In this document: positions 48,938 through 61,432 of the stretch, in pieces | Layout: every line of letters begins with the position of its first letter | Numbering within the stretch: position 1 is the first letter of the stretch | NCBI RefSeq assembly: GCF_001013475.1 | Contig: NZ_JZEF01000005.1 | Span: 369,878 to 433,877, forward strand | DNA: 64,000 nucleotides | Source: Xanthomonas arboricola pv. juglandis | GTDB taxonomy: Bacteria; Pseudomonadota; Gammaproteobacteria; Xanthomonadales; Xanthomonadaceae | Direction of reading: 5' to 3' | Notes under the pieces: generated by a model | Database searches by the model: none | The model's input: only the letters and a program-made list of their open reading frames with translations | What the model was told of the DNA's origin: nothing | Made by a program: the position numbers and the translations under genes

Positions 48938-49005
48938 GTAGGAGCGCGCTTGCGCGCGATGGGGCGTTATCGATAACGCTCCATCGCACGCAAGCGCGCT
49001 CCTAC
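48938..49005. repeat. 68-nt palindromic element, copy 1
   Basis: The outer arms are GTAGGAGCGCGCTTGCG and its near-complement ending GCGCTCCTAC; the centre is GCGTTATCGATAACGC. The whole 68 bases fold into one long hairpin with few mismatches. It lies between the SGNH gene (starting 48773, minus) and the acyl-CoA dehydrogenase gene (ending 49103). A second copy with the same length and layout is at 55438-55505. Confidence 0.9.
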
Positions 49006-49102
49006 ACAGGGTGAGGCAATCGCCAGCGCCACGGTGCCGGATCGACTGCTGCGCAGCTCGGGCCGATGGTGTCGACCGCGACGTACTGCCGGATCAGGCC
49101 CT

Positions 49103-50251
<1,149 letters not shown>

Positions 50252-50343
50252 GTCGCACCCCTCCAGGCCTAGGCTGAGCGCCCATTGTAGCCCCAACCAT
50301 TCGCATGCGTATGTAGTTGACCCCACATCCTGCCCGGCCGAAA

Positions 50344-50371
50344 ATATCTCCATATCGCGATATAGAGATAT
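50344..50371 (+). promoter_or_regulatory. 28-bp palindromic operator before the MetH-operon regulator
   Basis: The halves ATATCTC and GAGATAT flank a core CATATCGCGATATA. The whole is a perfect inverted repeat except for one symmetric position. It ends 2 bases before the regulator's ATG and overlaps its probable ribosome-binding site (GAGA), so binding would block transcription or translation start. Its position and size fit an autoregulatory site for the ArsR-type protein encoded next. Confidence 0.85.
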
Positions 50372-50373
50372 TC

Positions 50374-51369
50374 ATGGATCTGGAAGACTGGTCGGCGCGC
50401 CTGAAGGTATTTGCCGACGCCACCCGCGTCCGCCTGCTGACCTTGCTGGAGCAGGAAGAACTCACCGTGGCCGAGCTGTCGGCGATCACCCGCCTGGCCC
50501 AGCCGCGCGTGTCCACGCACCTGGCCAAGCTCAAGGAAGCCGGGCTGGTGCGCGACCGCCGCGCCGGCGTGTCGGCTTACTACCGTTTCGATGAGGTGTC
50601 GCTGGACCCGGCGCAGCGCGCCCTGTGGCTGGCATTGAGCACCGGCAGCGACGATCCGCTGCTGCGTCAGGACGCCGAGCGCGTGGCCGCAGTGCTGGCC
50701 AACCGCGCCGCCGACCAGAACTGGGCCGATTCGGTGGCCGGCGACATGGAACGGCACTACTCCCCGGGGCGCACCTGGGAGGCGCTGGCGCGCACCGCCC
50801 TGCCCCTGCTGGAAACCGGCGACGTGCTCGACATCGCCTCCGGCGACGGCGTGCTGGCCGAGCTGGTGGCACCACATGCCACCCGCTACATCTGCATCGA
50901 CACCAGCGCACGCGTGGTCGCCGCCGCCAGCGAGCGCCTGCGCAAGCTGCGCAATGTGGAAGTGCGCGAGGGTGACATGCATGCGCTGCCGTTTCCCGAT
51001 GCCAGTTTCGATCTGGTAGTGCTGATGCATGCGCTCACCTATGCAGCCAAGCCGGCGCAGGCAGTGGCCGAATCCGCGCGCGTGCTGCGCCCCGGCGGCC
51101 GCCTGCTGCTGTGCAGCCTGGCCAAGCACGAACACCGCGCCGCGGTGCACGCCTATGGCCACGTCAATCTCGGCTTTGCTGCCAAGGAACTGCGCAGGTT
51201 TGCCGAGAAAGCCGGGCTGGACGTGTCCAGCCTGGAGACGGTGACGCGCGAGAAGCGCCCGCCGCATTTCGAGGTGATTTCGTTGATTGCGGTGAAGCCG
51301 GGAATCGGGAGTCGGGAATCGGGAATCGTTGAAAGCAAAGGCGCTGCTTCGCGGAGAGCTGAATCATGA
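50374..51369 (+). CDS. ArsR-type HTH/SAM-methyltransferase-fold regulator, SahR-like
   Basis: This is a 331-residue protein. Residues ~5-75 are a winged helix ([34 protein letters not shown]). Residues ~125-300 have a class I SAM-methyltransferase fold ([15 protein letters not shown] at 151-165, [15 protein letters not shown]). This architecture, placed before metH, is that of SahR, which senses S-adenosylhomocysteine and controls the methionine cycle; the assignment is by architecture and context. The last ~23 residues (from GIGSRESGI) are encoded by repeat copy C. Its stop overlaps metH part 1 by 4 bases (ATGA). Confidence 0.85.
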   Translation: MDLEDWSARLKVFADATRVRLLTLLEQEELTVAELSAITRLAQPRVSTHLAKLKEAGLVRDRRAGVSAYYRFDEVSLDPAQRALWLALSTGSDDPLLRQDAERVAAVLANRAADQNWADSVAGDMERHYSPGRTWEALARTALPLLETGDVLDIASGDGVLAELVAPHATRYICIDTSARVVAAASERLRKLRNVEVREGDMHALPFPDASFDLVVLMHALTYAAKPAQAVAESARVLRPGGRLLLCSLAKHEHRAAVHAYGHVNLGFAAKELRRFAEKAGLDVSSLETVTREKRPPHFEVISLIAVKPGIGSRESGIVESKGAASRRAES

Positions 51370-51401
51370 CGCAGGTATCCAATCCCCAATCTCCAATCCC
51401 G
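51300..51401. repeat. Inverted-pair GGGAATC-type repeat, copy C, within coding ends
   Basis: The G-rich arm (51300-51330, ending CGTTGAAAGCA) lies inside the 3' end of the regulator gene; the C-rich arm (51378-51401) lies inside the 5' end of metH part 1. Between them is the ATGA stop/start overlap. The element supplies about 23 C-terminal and 11 N-terminal codons. Confidence 0.85.
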
Positions 51402-52505
51402 TTTGCATTGCCCTGGCTGCATCCCGAGCGCGCCGCCAGGCTGACTGCCGCGCTCGCCGAACGCATCCTCATCATCGACGGCGCGATGGGCACGATGATC
51501 CAGCGCCACGATCTGCAGGAGCCCGACTACCGCGGCAGCCGCTTTGCCGACGGTTACGACAGCGCGCAGGTGCACGTGCATGGCCCGGGCTGCGATCATG
51601 TACACGCGCCGGAAGGCCACGACCTGAAAGGCAACAACGATCTGCTGTTGCTGTCGCGCCCGGAGATCATCGCCGGCATCCATCGCGCCTATCTGGACGC
51701 CGGTGCCGACCTGCTGGAAACCAATACCTTCAACGCCACCTCGGTGAGCCAGGCCGACTATCACCTGGAACATCTGGTCTACGAATTGAACAAGGCCGGC
51801 GCGCAGGTCGCGCGCGCGTGCTGCGACGAAGTCGAGGCGCTGACCCCGCACAAGCCGCGCTTCGTGATCGGCGTGCTCGGCCCCACCAGCCGCACCGCCT
51901 CGATCAGCCCGGACGTCAACGACCCCGGCTACCGCAACACCAGCTTCGACGCCTTGCGCGACACCTATCGCGAGGCCATCGACGGCCTGATCGACGGCGG
52001 TGCCGACACGCTGATGGTGGAAACCATCTTCGACACGCTCAACGCCAAGGCCGCGCTGTATGCGATCGAGGAAGTGTTCGAAGCGCGCCGCGGACGCCTG
52101 CCGGTGATGATCTCCGGCACCATCACCGATGCCTCCGGACGCACCTTGTCCGGCCAGACGGCCGAGGCGTTTTACGCCTCGGTCGCGCATGGGCGGCCGC
52201 TGTCGGTGGGGCTGAACTGCGCGCTCGGTGCCAAGGACCTGCGCCCGCATGTGGAAACGCTGGCGCAGATTGCCGACGCCTACGTCAGCGCGCATCCCAA
52301 TGCCGGCCTGCCGAATGCCTTCGGCGAGTACGACGAAACCCCGGAAGAAATGGCCGAAACCCTGCGCGAATTCGCGCAGGCCGGCCTGCTCAATCTGGTC
52401 GGCGGCTGCTGCGGCACCTCGCCGGATCACATCCGTGCGATCGCCGAAGCGGTCGCCGACCTGCCGCCACGGCAATTGCCTGGCGCGCAGGAGCTGGCGG
52501 CGTGA
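51366..52505 (+). CDS. metH: Methionine synthase part 1 (homocysteine-binding domain)
   Basis: This is a 379-residue free-standing homocysteine S-methyltransferase domain of cobalamin-dependent methionine synthase. Zinc ligands are Cys285 (GLNCALGAK), Cys348 and Cys349 (GGCCGT). The N-terminal ~12 residues (SNPQSPIP) derive from repeat copy C. Compared with E. coli MetH there is an insertion of about 20 residues at 66-85 rich in His ([13 protein letters not shown]). The remaining modules are on a separate gene 154 bases downstream. It is co-translated with the SahR-like regulator. Confidence 0.92.
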   Translation: MTQVSNPQSPIPFALPWLHPERAARLTAALAERILIIDGAMGTMIQRHDLQEPDYRGSRFADGYDSAQVHVHGPGCDHVHAPEGHDLKGNNDLLLLSRPEIIAGIHRAYLDAGADLLETNTFNATSVSQADYHLEHLVYELNKAGAQVARACCDEVEALTPHKPRFVIGVLGPTSRTASISPDVNDPGYRNTSFDALRDTYREAIDGLIDGGADTLMVETIFDTLNAKAALYAIEEVFEARRGRLPVMISGTITDASGRTLSGQTAEAFYASVAHGRPLSVGLNCALGAKDLRPHVETLAQIADAYVSAHPNAGLPNAFGEYDETPEEMAETLREFAQAGLLNLVGGCCGTSPDHIRAIAEAVADLPPRQLPGAQELAA

Positions 52506-52659
52506 TGCAGAGCGATGACGCTCAACCCTCCTTCGGGCACCTTCATCCGCATGCCGGGGAAGCAGGCGTGCAGCGCCGGATGAGTGCGGACGGCTGCGTC
52601 CCGTCACTTCCTTTTCCGATCCGGGCTAGCAACGCGGCCGCCCTTCTTCAGAGCATCGC

Positions 52660-55413
<2,754 letters not shown>

Positions 55414-55437
55414 GCACAGCCGCAAACTGCAGATATC

Positions 55438-55505
55438 GTAGGAGCGCACCCGGGCGCGACGAGGCTTTATCGGTAAAGCCGCATCGCGCCCCGGGGCGCT
55501 CCTAC
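55438..55505. repeat. 68-nt palindromic element, copy 2
   Basis: Outer arms GTAGGAGCGC and GCGCTCCTAC and centre GGCTTTATCGGTAAAGCC mirror copy 1 (48938-49005) in length and layout, but inner stem bases differ in compensating pairs. It lies 24 bases after metH part 2 and before the convergent AGE-family gene, so it may act as a transcript end for both. Confidence 0.9.
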
Positions 55506-55551
55506 GCGGCGCCGACGCATTGCGCGGCGGCGCCCCTTGATCACGCCAGCA

Positions 55552-56757
55552 TCAAGCAGCCGGCCGCAAAACGTTCAAGACCTCGTAGCAGGCGCCCATG
55601 GTGTGGTAATCGGTCTTGCCGGCGGGGCTCTTTTCGTCGCTGTACTTGCGATTATCCGCATCCAGAATGCGGTACCACGCACCGTAGCGATGGTCGATCA
55701 TGTGCTCCCAGGAATACGCCCAGAGCTTGTCGTACCACTGCCAGTAGCGCGGCTCGCCGCTGCGCTGCGCCAGCAACGCCGCCGCCGCCAGCGATTCGGC
55801 CTGCACCCAGAAATACTTGTCGTCGTCGCAGACCTTGCCGTCCGGGTCGAAGCCGTAATACAGCCCGCCACGCTGCGCATCCCAGGAGCGCTCCACCGCC
55901 ACATCGAACAGGTGTTGCGCGGTCGGCAACAACCAGTCGGTCGGTGCGTAGCGATCCAGCAGCATCAGCAGCTTGGCCCATTCGGTCTGATGGCCCGGCT
56001 GGAAACCCCAGGGCCGGAACAGGTGCTTGGGATTGTCGCGGTTGTAGTCCCAGTCGATGTTCCATTGCAGATCGTAGTGTTCCCACACCAGGCCATCGGC
56101 CTTGGCCGCCTGGCGCCGGGTCATGGTGTCGGCCAGCGACAGCGCACGGTCCAGGTAGCGTTGCTCGCCACTGGCTTCGTACGCGGCGATCATCGCCTCG
56201 CACATGTGCATGTTGGCGTTCTGACCGCGGTAGCTGGTGAAGTTGAACTGCGCATCGGCTTCGTCGCGGTACAGGCCGAATTCCGGCTCCCAGAAGTGCT
56301 TTTCCAGCAGCTGCCAGGTCTCGTCCATCCATGCGCGCGCCTCCTCGACGCCCGCCTTCAGGCCGCACGAATACGCCAGCAGCACGAAGGCCACGCCGTA
56401 GCAGTGATTCATGTCGTCTTCGACCACGCCGTCGCGCAAGGTCCATGCGTAACCGCCGGTGGCCGGATTGCGATGCACGTTGCGCAGATAGTCCAGGCCG
56501 TGACGCACCGCCTGCAGGTACTGCGCATCGCCGAATTCGCGATATGCCATCGCGTAGTTAAAGACGAAGCGCGTGCTGCTGACCAGATGCCGATGCCCGG
56601 CATCGTAGATCGAACCATCGTCGCGGAAATACTGGAAAAATCCGCCCGCCGGGTCGATCGCGCGCGGGTGGTAGAACGCCATGGTGTCGGCGATATGCTG
56701 ACGCAGTACATCGGCCGAACGGAAATCGGGTGCGGGGCTCGCAGGCAAACGGCTCAT
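55552..56757 (-). CDS. AGE-family sugar isomerase, probable mannose isomerase
   Basis: This is a 401-residue (alpha/alpha)6-barrel protein of the N-acylglucosamine 2-epimerase family. HRHLVSSTRFVFNYAMA, NANMHMCEAMIAAYEA, RPWGFQPGHQTEWAKLL and the C-terminal KTDYHTMGACYEVL carry the conserved His and Glu residues of D-mannose isomerases/YihS-type enzymes. It ends an operon whose upstream genes encode fructokinase and a sugar transporter, fitting mannose to fructose conversion. Its ATG overlaps the fructokinase stop by 4 bases. Cellobiose or acylglucosamine activity cannot be excluded. Confidence 0.85.
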   Translation of the reverse strand: MSRLPASPAPDFRSADVLRQHIADTMAFYHPRAIDPAGGFFQYFRDDGSIYDAGHRHLVSSTRFVFNYAMAYREFGDAQYLQAVRHGLDYLRNVHRNPATGGYAWTLRDGVVEDDMNHCYGVAFVLLAYSCGLKAGVEEARAWMDETWQLLEKHFWEPEFGLYRDEADAQFNFTSYRGQNANMHMCEAMIAAYEASGEQRYLDRALSLADTMTRRQAAKADGLVWEHYDLQWNIDWDYNRDNPKHLFRPWGFQPGHQTEWAKLLMLLDRYAPTDWLLPTAQHLFDVAVERSWDAQRGGLYYGFDPDGKVCDDDKYFWVQAESLAAAALLAQRSGEPRYWQWYDKLWAYSWEHMIDHRYGAWYRILDADNRKYSDEKSPAGKTDYHTMGACYEVLNVLRPAA

Positions 56758-57740
56758 GATTGTTCCTGGATCAGGGAATGGACTTCATCGACGCTCGGCA
56801 TGGCCGCAAACGCGCCCTTGCGCGTTACCGCGAGCGCGCCGACCGCCGCGGCAAAGCGGATCACCTCGGTGATCGCAGCGGCATCGCCGGACAGCTGCTC
56901 CAGCGTGGATGCACGCGTCGCCAGCTGAAACAGCAAGCCACCGACGAACGCATCGCCCGCTGCCGTGCTGTCGCGCACCTGCACGCGGAAGGCCGGTACC
57001 TGACCCGAATCGGTGCGTGTCTGCCAGTGCACCGGGCCACCACCGTCGGTGACCAGCAACCAGCTGGCCTGGCCCTGCCAGAGCTTGCGGGTGACCGCGC
57101 TGGCGTCGCCATCGAGCGTGCCGGCCAGGTAATCGAGTTCTTCGCGCGAGAGCTTGACCACATCGGCCAGCGCCAACGCCTCCCACAGCAGTGCAGCCGG
57201 GTCCACATCCTGCGGCCACAGCATCGGGCGCAGGTTGAGATCCAGGCTGACGATGGCGCCATCGGCGCGTGCGCGGCGCATGCCGTCCAGCGTGCATTGC
57301 GCGATCGCAGGCTCGGTCATGCTGTTGGAACACACATGCAGCACGGCGGCCTGCGTGAAGCCGTCCGCGGCGAAATGCTCCGGCCGGAACAGCAGATCCG
57401 CCGCAGGCGGACGGTAGAAACTGAAACTGCGTTCGCCGGCTTCATCCAGCGCCACGAAGGCCAGCGCGGTCTTGGCCTGATCGGTGCGCACGACGCCATC
57501 GGTGGCGACGCCGGCCTGCTGCAGGCTCTGCAGCAGAAAATCGCCGAACATGTCGCGCCCCAGCATGCCGACGAAATGCGCTGCGCCGCCCAGGCGCGCC
57601 ACCGCGACCGCGACATTGGCCGGCGCACCGCCGGCGTATTGCGCAAACGTGCGTGCCTCATCCGGACCGGCCTGCGGCAGTGCCAGCATATCGATCAAGG
57701 CCTCGCCAAAACACACCACCCGGTTCTTCAAGGCACTCAT
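56754..57740 (-). CDS. Fructokinase (PfkB family)
   Basis: This is a 328-residue sugar kinase. PfkB signature 1 is GGAPANVAVAVARLGG and signature 2 DSTAAGDAFVGGLLF with catalytic Asp in AAGDAF. CFGEALIDMLALPQ opens the domain as in bacterial fructokinases. It would phosphorylate fructose to fructose-6-phosphate. It overlaps the transporter gene upstream and the isomerase gene downstream by 4 bases each (ATGA), so the three are tightly coupled. Confidence 0.9.
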   Translation of the reverse strand: MSALKNRVVCFGEALIDMLALPQAGPDEARTFAQYAGGAPANVAVAVARLGGAAHFVGMLGRDMFGDFLLQSLQQAGVATDGVVRTDQAKTALAFVALDEAGERSFSFYRPPAADLLFRPEHFAADGFTQAAVLHVCSNSMTEPAIAQCTLDGMRRARADGAIVSLDLNLRPMLWPQDVDPAALLWEALALADVVKLSREELDYLAGTLDGDASAVTRKLWQGQASWLLVTDGGGPVHWQTRTDSGQVPAFRVQVRDSTAAGDAFVGGLLFQLATRASTLEQLSGDAAAITEVIRFAAAVGALAVTRKGAFAAMPSVDEVHSLIQEQS

Positions 57741-59047
57741 GCGCGTGCCTCCGCCAGTGCACCGCGCAGACGCGAGCCCCAGATGCCGTAGAACACGATG
57801 TACAGGTAGCACACCAGCGGCAACACGAACGACTCGTGCAGACCGATGCTGTCGGCCAGCAGGCCCTGCAGATACGGCACGATGGCGCCGCCGACAATGG
57901 CCATGATCAACAGGCTCGAGGCGCGGCCGGTCAGCGGGCCAAGCCGCTCGATGCCCAGCGTAAAGATGGTCGGGAACATGATCGAATTGAACAGGCCGAT
58001 CGCCACCAGCGCATACACCGCCAGCATGCCGCCGCTGGCCATGGTCAGGCCCAGCAGCAGTGCGTTGATTCCGGCGAACACCGACAACAGCACGCGCGGC
58101 GACAACTTGGCCAGCAAGGCCGAACCGATGAAGCGGCCGATCATCGCCAGCGTCCAGTACGCCGACACGTAGTGGGTCGCCTCGCGCTCGGTGAACCCGC
58201 CGATCTGCGGCAACGAGAAATAGTTGACCATCAGGCTGCCGATCGCCACTTCCGCACCGACATAGAAGAAGATCGCCAATACACCGAAGCGCACATGCGG
58301 ATGCGCCAGCGCATCCAGCAGCGAATGCCTGCTTTCATCCTTCTGCGCGCCCGCATCGGTCAGGGCCGGCAGACGGAACAGGAACACGAAGATCGCCAGC
58401 AGAAACAGCACGATGCCCAGACCGATGTACGGCCCCTGCACGGCTTGCGCTTCCTGCACGCGATAGGCCAGTTGCTCGGCTTCCGGCAGCACCTTGAGCT
58501 GGTCGCCGCTCATCACCGTGTTGGACAGGATCAGCCAGCCACCGAACAGCGGCGCGATCGCGGTACCCAGCGAATTGAGCGCCTGCGCCAGGGTCAAGCG
58601 GCTGGACGCACTGCGCTCCGGACCCAGCAGCGCGACATACGGGTTGGCCGCCACCTGCAGGATGGTGATGCCGGTGGCCAGCACGAACAGCGCGCCGAGA
58701 AATGCGCCATAGACGCGCAGTTCGGCTGCGGGCCAGAAGCCCAGCGCACCGACCGCGGCAACCGCCAGCCCGGCCACGATGCCTTGCTTGTAGCCAAGCC
58801 TGGCCACCAGCCAACCGGCCGGCAGCGACATCAGGAAATACGCGCCGAAGAAGGTGAACTGCACCAGCATCGCCTGCGCGAAGTTGAGTTCGAATACCGC
58901 CTTCAGATGCGGGATCAGGATGTCGTTGAGGCAGGTGAGAAAGCCCCACATGAAGAAGATCGTGGTGACGACCGACAACGCAACGCCGTTGTTGACGGGC
59001 GCCTTGTTGCCGCTAGGCACTGTGGACTGCGTGGAAAGGGAAACCAT
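57737..59047 (-). CDS. FucP-family MFS sugar transporter
   Basis: This is a 436-residue inner-membrane protein with 12 helices. FFMWGFLTCLNDILIPHLKA is the FucP/GluP-type first helix and loop with the conserved Asn-Asp, and ILQVAANPYVALLGP in helix 4 is also characteristic. These are proton-sugar symporters for fucose, glucose, galactose, mannose or fructose. It starts 13 bases after the LacI gene. The operon suggests mannose or fructose as substrate. Confidence 0.9.
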   Translation of the reverse strand: MVSLSTQSTVPSGNKAPVNNGVALSVVTTIFFMWGFLTCLNDILIPHLKAVFELNFAQAMLVQFTFFGAYFLMSLPAGWLVARLGYKQGIVAGLAVAAVGALGFWPAAELRVYGAFLGALFVLATGITILQVAANPYVALLGPERSASSRLTLAQALNSLGTAIAPLFGGWLILSNTVMSGDQLKVLPEAEQLAYRVQEAQAVQGPYIGLGIVLFLLAIFVFLFRLPALTDAGAQKDESRHSLLDALAHPHVRFGVLAIFFYVGAEVAIGSLMVNYFSLPQIGGFTEREATHYVSAYWTLAMIGRFIGSALLAKLSPRVLLSVFAGINALLLGLTMASGGMLAVYALVAIGLFNSIMFPTIFTLGIERLGPLTGRASSLLIMAIVGGAIVPYLQGLLADSIGLHESFVLPLVCYLYIVFYGIWGSRLRGALAEARA

Positions 59048-59060
59048 AGGAATTGCCTGG

Positions 59061-60242
59061 TCAGCGGCCTGAGGCCTTGGTGGGGGAATGGGCGGGAGAA
59101 TCGCTGGGGGAGTGAAGCGGAACCACGGAGATTGACGCGCTGGCGCTGCTGGCGCTGCTGGCGCGGATCTTCAATTCGACTGCGGCGGTCAGGCGCTGCG
59201 ATGCAAGGGTGGGACTCCCGATACGCTGCAACACCAATTGCGCAGCCTGGCGCCCGCGCGCGCGCGGATCTGCGGCCAGCGTGGTCAGCGCGGGCGTAAA
59301 CAACGCGGCTTCGGCAATATCGTCGAAACCGGTCACCGCGAAATCGCGCCCTGGCACGATGCTATGCATAGCCAGCGCCGCCATCAGGCCCAACGCGACG
59401 CTGTCGTTGTAGCAGACCGCCGCAGTTGCACGATCGTGCTCGGCGCGGTCCAACATGCCAGCGGCGCACAGCGCAGCATCCTGTCGATTCGGTGCGGATT
59501 CGACGTAATGCACGGCCAGACCGGCATCGGCCATCGCACGCGCGTAACCGGCGCGGCGTTGCCGGCAGGAACTGGATTCGGCATGGCCACCGAAGAACAC
59601 GATGCGCCGGTGGCCTTGCGCGATCAGATGCGCGCAGGCAAGCAACGCGCCCTGCTCGTTGTCCAGCGCCAGCAGATCCCAGCCCGCGCCCTCCACTTCG
59701 CGGTTGAACAACACCACGTTGTGTTGTCGCCCCAGCACCTGGGTCAGCGCCTGTGCCTGGCTGCCTTCGGCCGGCGACAGGATGATGCCGGCAGGGGTGT
59801 GCTCCATCAACGAGGTCAGCACCGCCTGCTGGCGCTGCGTCGATTCGCCGGTGCTGCCGAGCAGGGTCACGTAACCCGCCGCGCCCAGCGCTTCGTCCAC
59901 GCCTGCGGCGAATTCGGCAAAGAACGGATTGGACAGATCGTTGATGACCAGCGCGATGCTGGATGAGGTGCGGCAGCGCAGATTGGCCGCAGCACGGTTG
60001 TAGACGTAGTGCTGCCGATCCAGTTCGGCCTCCACGCGCGCGCGCGTGGTCGCATGCACCAGCGGGCTGCCGCGCAGCACCAACGACACCGTCGCGCGCG
60101 ATACGCCGATGGCACTGGCGATATCGCGCAGGGTCACCGCCCCGCGTCCGTTGCGGCGCGCGTCGCCGTCCTCCGAAGTGGAGGGCGCCGGTTTGGCACG
60201 CGTCACGTTGCCGACCTTGCAATGGAAGAAGTGCGCATGCAT
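59061..60242 (-). CDS. LacI-family transcriptional regulator
   Basis: This is a 393-residue repressor-type protein. The HTH is VTLRDIASAIGVSRATVSLV, followed by the hinge helix YNRAAANLRCRTSSSIALVI and a periplasmic-binding-like effector domain (DLSNPFFAEFAAGVDEALGA, GFDDIAEAALFTPALTTLA). The C-terminal ~25 residues are Ser/Pro-rich. ATG 60242 is used; GTG 60206 (VTRAKPAP) has a better AAGG site upstream and would be 12 residues shorter. It is the first gene of the sugar operon and has a perfect palindrome just upstream. Confidence 0.9.
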   Translation of the reverse strand: MHAHFFHCKVGNVTRAKPAPSTSEDGDARRNGRGAVTLRDIASAIGVSRATVSLVLRGSPLVHATTRARVEAELDRQHYVYNRAAANLRCRTSSSIALVINDLSNPFFAEFAAGVDEALGAAGYVTLLGSTGESTQRQQAVLTSLMEHTPAGIILSPAEGSQAQALTQVLGRQHNVVLFNREVEGAGWDLLALDNEQGALLACAHLIAQGHRRIVFFGGHAESSSCRQRRAGYARAMADAGLAVHYVESAPNRQDAALCAAGMLDRAEHDRATAAVCYNDSVALGLMAALAMHSIVPGRDFAVTGFDDIAEAALFTPALTTLAADPRARGRQAAQLVLQRIGSPTLASQRLTAAVELKIRASSASSASASISVVPLHSPSDSPAHSPTKASGR

Positions 60243-60251
60243 CTGGCGTCG

Positions 60252-60267
60252 ATTGGATCGATCCAAT
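60252..60267 (-). promoter_or_regulatory. LacI-type operator before the sugar operon
   Basis: ATTGGATCGATCCAAT is a perfect 16-base palindrome with the central CG typical of LacI-family sites. It lies 10 bases before the start codon used, so the regulator probably represses its own four-gene operon. Confidence 0.8.
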
Positions 60268-60350
60268 TAGGCCTTTTCCGGGCACTCAATGCATGCGGCA
60301 GTGCAACATAGGCAGCAGCCGCGACTTCGCCGCCGCCTTCCATCGTCCCA

Positions 60351-61184
60351 TCACTGAAACGCAATCGACAGGCCGATTCCACCCTGCCAGTCCGGGCTCT
60401 CCGAGGTCAGCCCGCGCAGCACCGAGACATCCAGTTGCATCGCGTGCGGCAGCTGCCACGCACCGCCGGCGCCGGCCACACGCGAATGCTCGCTGCCGGT
60501 ATCGAAACCTGCCTCGGCATAACTGCTGAAACGCTCGCCGGAAAAGAACGTGTAGTTGGGCGAGAAGGTCCAGGTATGCCCGTCGCTGTCGCGCGCATAG
60601 TTGACGTATAGCGCCAGTGCGCGCTGCTGGGCCAGATCCCAGGACGCGGTCACGCCCAGTTCGCGCGCGTAGCCATCGCTGAAGGCAGCGCTGCCGGTCG
60701 GCACGCTGTAGCTGCCGAGCGCGGCCCAATGAAAGCTGTCCGACTGCGACGGCAATGCCACCTTCAGGCCGATATGGCTATCGCCTCCGCCACGCACATG
60801 CGCACCGCCGCCGTGCTGCCAGTTGTAGCTGTCGCTGCCGACCTGCAGTTCCACGTTCTGGAACAGGCCCAGGCGCAGCACCGTATCGGCGGTGTACTGC
60901 GTGATTCGCTGTCCGTCGCTGCGATCGGTACTCGCATCCGGCAGACCCTGCTCCCAAGCGAACACACCGGGCTGCAGCACCTCGGCGGCAAACGGAATGC
61001 CGGGACGGTCGAACGCGGGCGCATCCCCCGTCTGTGCAGCGGCCTGCCCACTCATCCCGCATAACGCAAACATGGCAGCGGCCAACACCGTGGCGCGCGT
61101 CGCCTGCAAACCCGAAGCGCCACGCGCGGTGGAGGCAACCGACGCAACGGCACGGGACTTCAACTCTTTCGACAACATGGACAT
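60351..61184 (-). CDS. Outer-membrane transporter-like protein (Phenol_MetA_deg family)
   Basis: This is a 277-residue protein. A long signal region ends at about GQAAAQTGDAP; the mature part is built of amphipathic beta strands (VELQVGSDSYNW, LALYVNYARDSDGHTWTF, YAEAGFDTGSEHSR) and ends in SIAFQ with the C-terminal aromatic pattern of outer-membrane barrels. It resembles PF13557 proteins often annotated simply as transporter. Start at MSMLSKELK is a choice among three nearby ATGs. Substrate unknown. It precedes the LacI operon on the same strand, 108 bases upstream of that start. Confidence 0.75.
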   Translation of the reverse strand: MSMLSKELKSRAVASVASTARGASGLQATRATVLAAAMFALCGMSGQAAAQTGDAPAFDRPGIPFAAEVLQPGVFAWEQGLPDASTDRSDGQRITQYTADTVLRLGLFQNVELQVGSDSYNWQHGGGAHVRGGGDSHIGLKVALPSQSDSFHWAALGSYSVPTGSAAFSDGYARELGVTASWDLAQQRALALYVNYARDSDGHTWTFSPNYTFFSGERFSSYAEAGFDTGSEHSRVAGAGGAWQLPHAMQLDVSVLRGLTSESPDWQGGIGLSIAFQ

Positions 61185-61373
61185 ACGCGGCACCATCGGC
61201 AGGAGTGGGCAGCGACGCAGTGGGCACCATGCCCGGCTGCGTCGACAGTAACGCGGCGATGGTGCCGCGCGCACCGTGACCGGCCCGTGTATCGCTGGCG
61301 GTGCGTTTGCCGCATAGCTCGACCCGAAGGCGCGCAAGTAACGATTCAAGCACGCAACACACAGGGCAACGCA

Positions 61374-61406
61374 CAAAAAACATGGGCACCCATCAGGTGC
61401 CCATGT
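61374..61406 (-). terminator. Rho-independent terminator after the DUF2058 gene
   Basis: On the minus strand, stem ACATGGGCACC / GGTGCCCATGT with loop TGATG is followed by TTTTTT. It begins 27 bases after the DUF2058 stop and ends the ugd-slyX-DUF2058 group. Confidence 0.92.
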
Positions 61407-61432
61407 GCCAACGCAAAACCATCTACGCAGCC

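Noticed and set aside
48774..49102. A gene between the SGNH and acyl-CoA dehydrogenase genes
   Set aside because: The 329 bases hold the 68-nt palindrome and no frame with a plausible start and conserved composition.
50252..50373. Cobalamin or SAM riboswitch before the metH operon
   Set aside because: The leader is only about 120 bases between divergent start codons and is dominated by the protein-type palindrome. No B12-box or SAM-riboswitch core was recognised.
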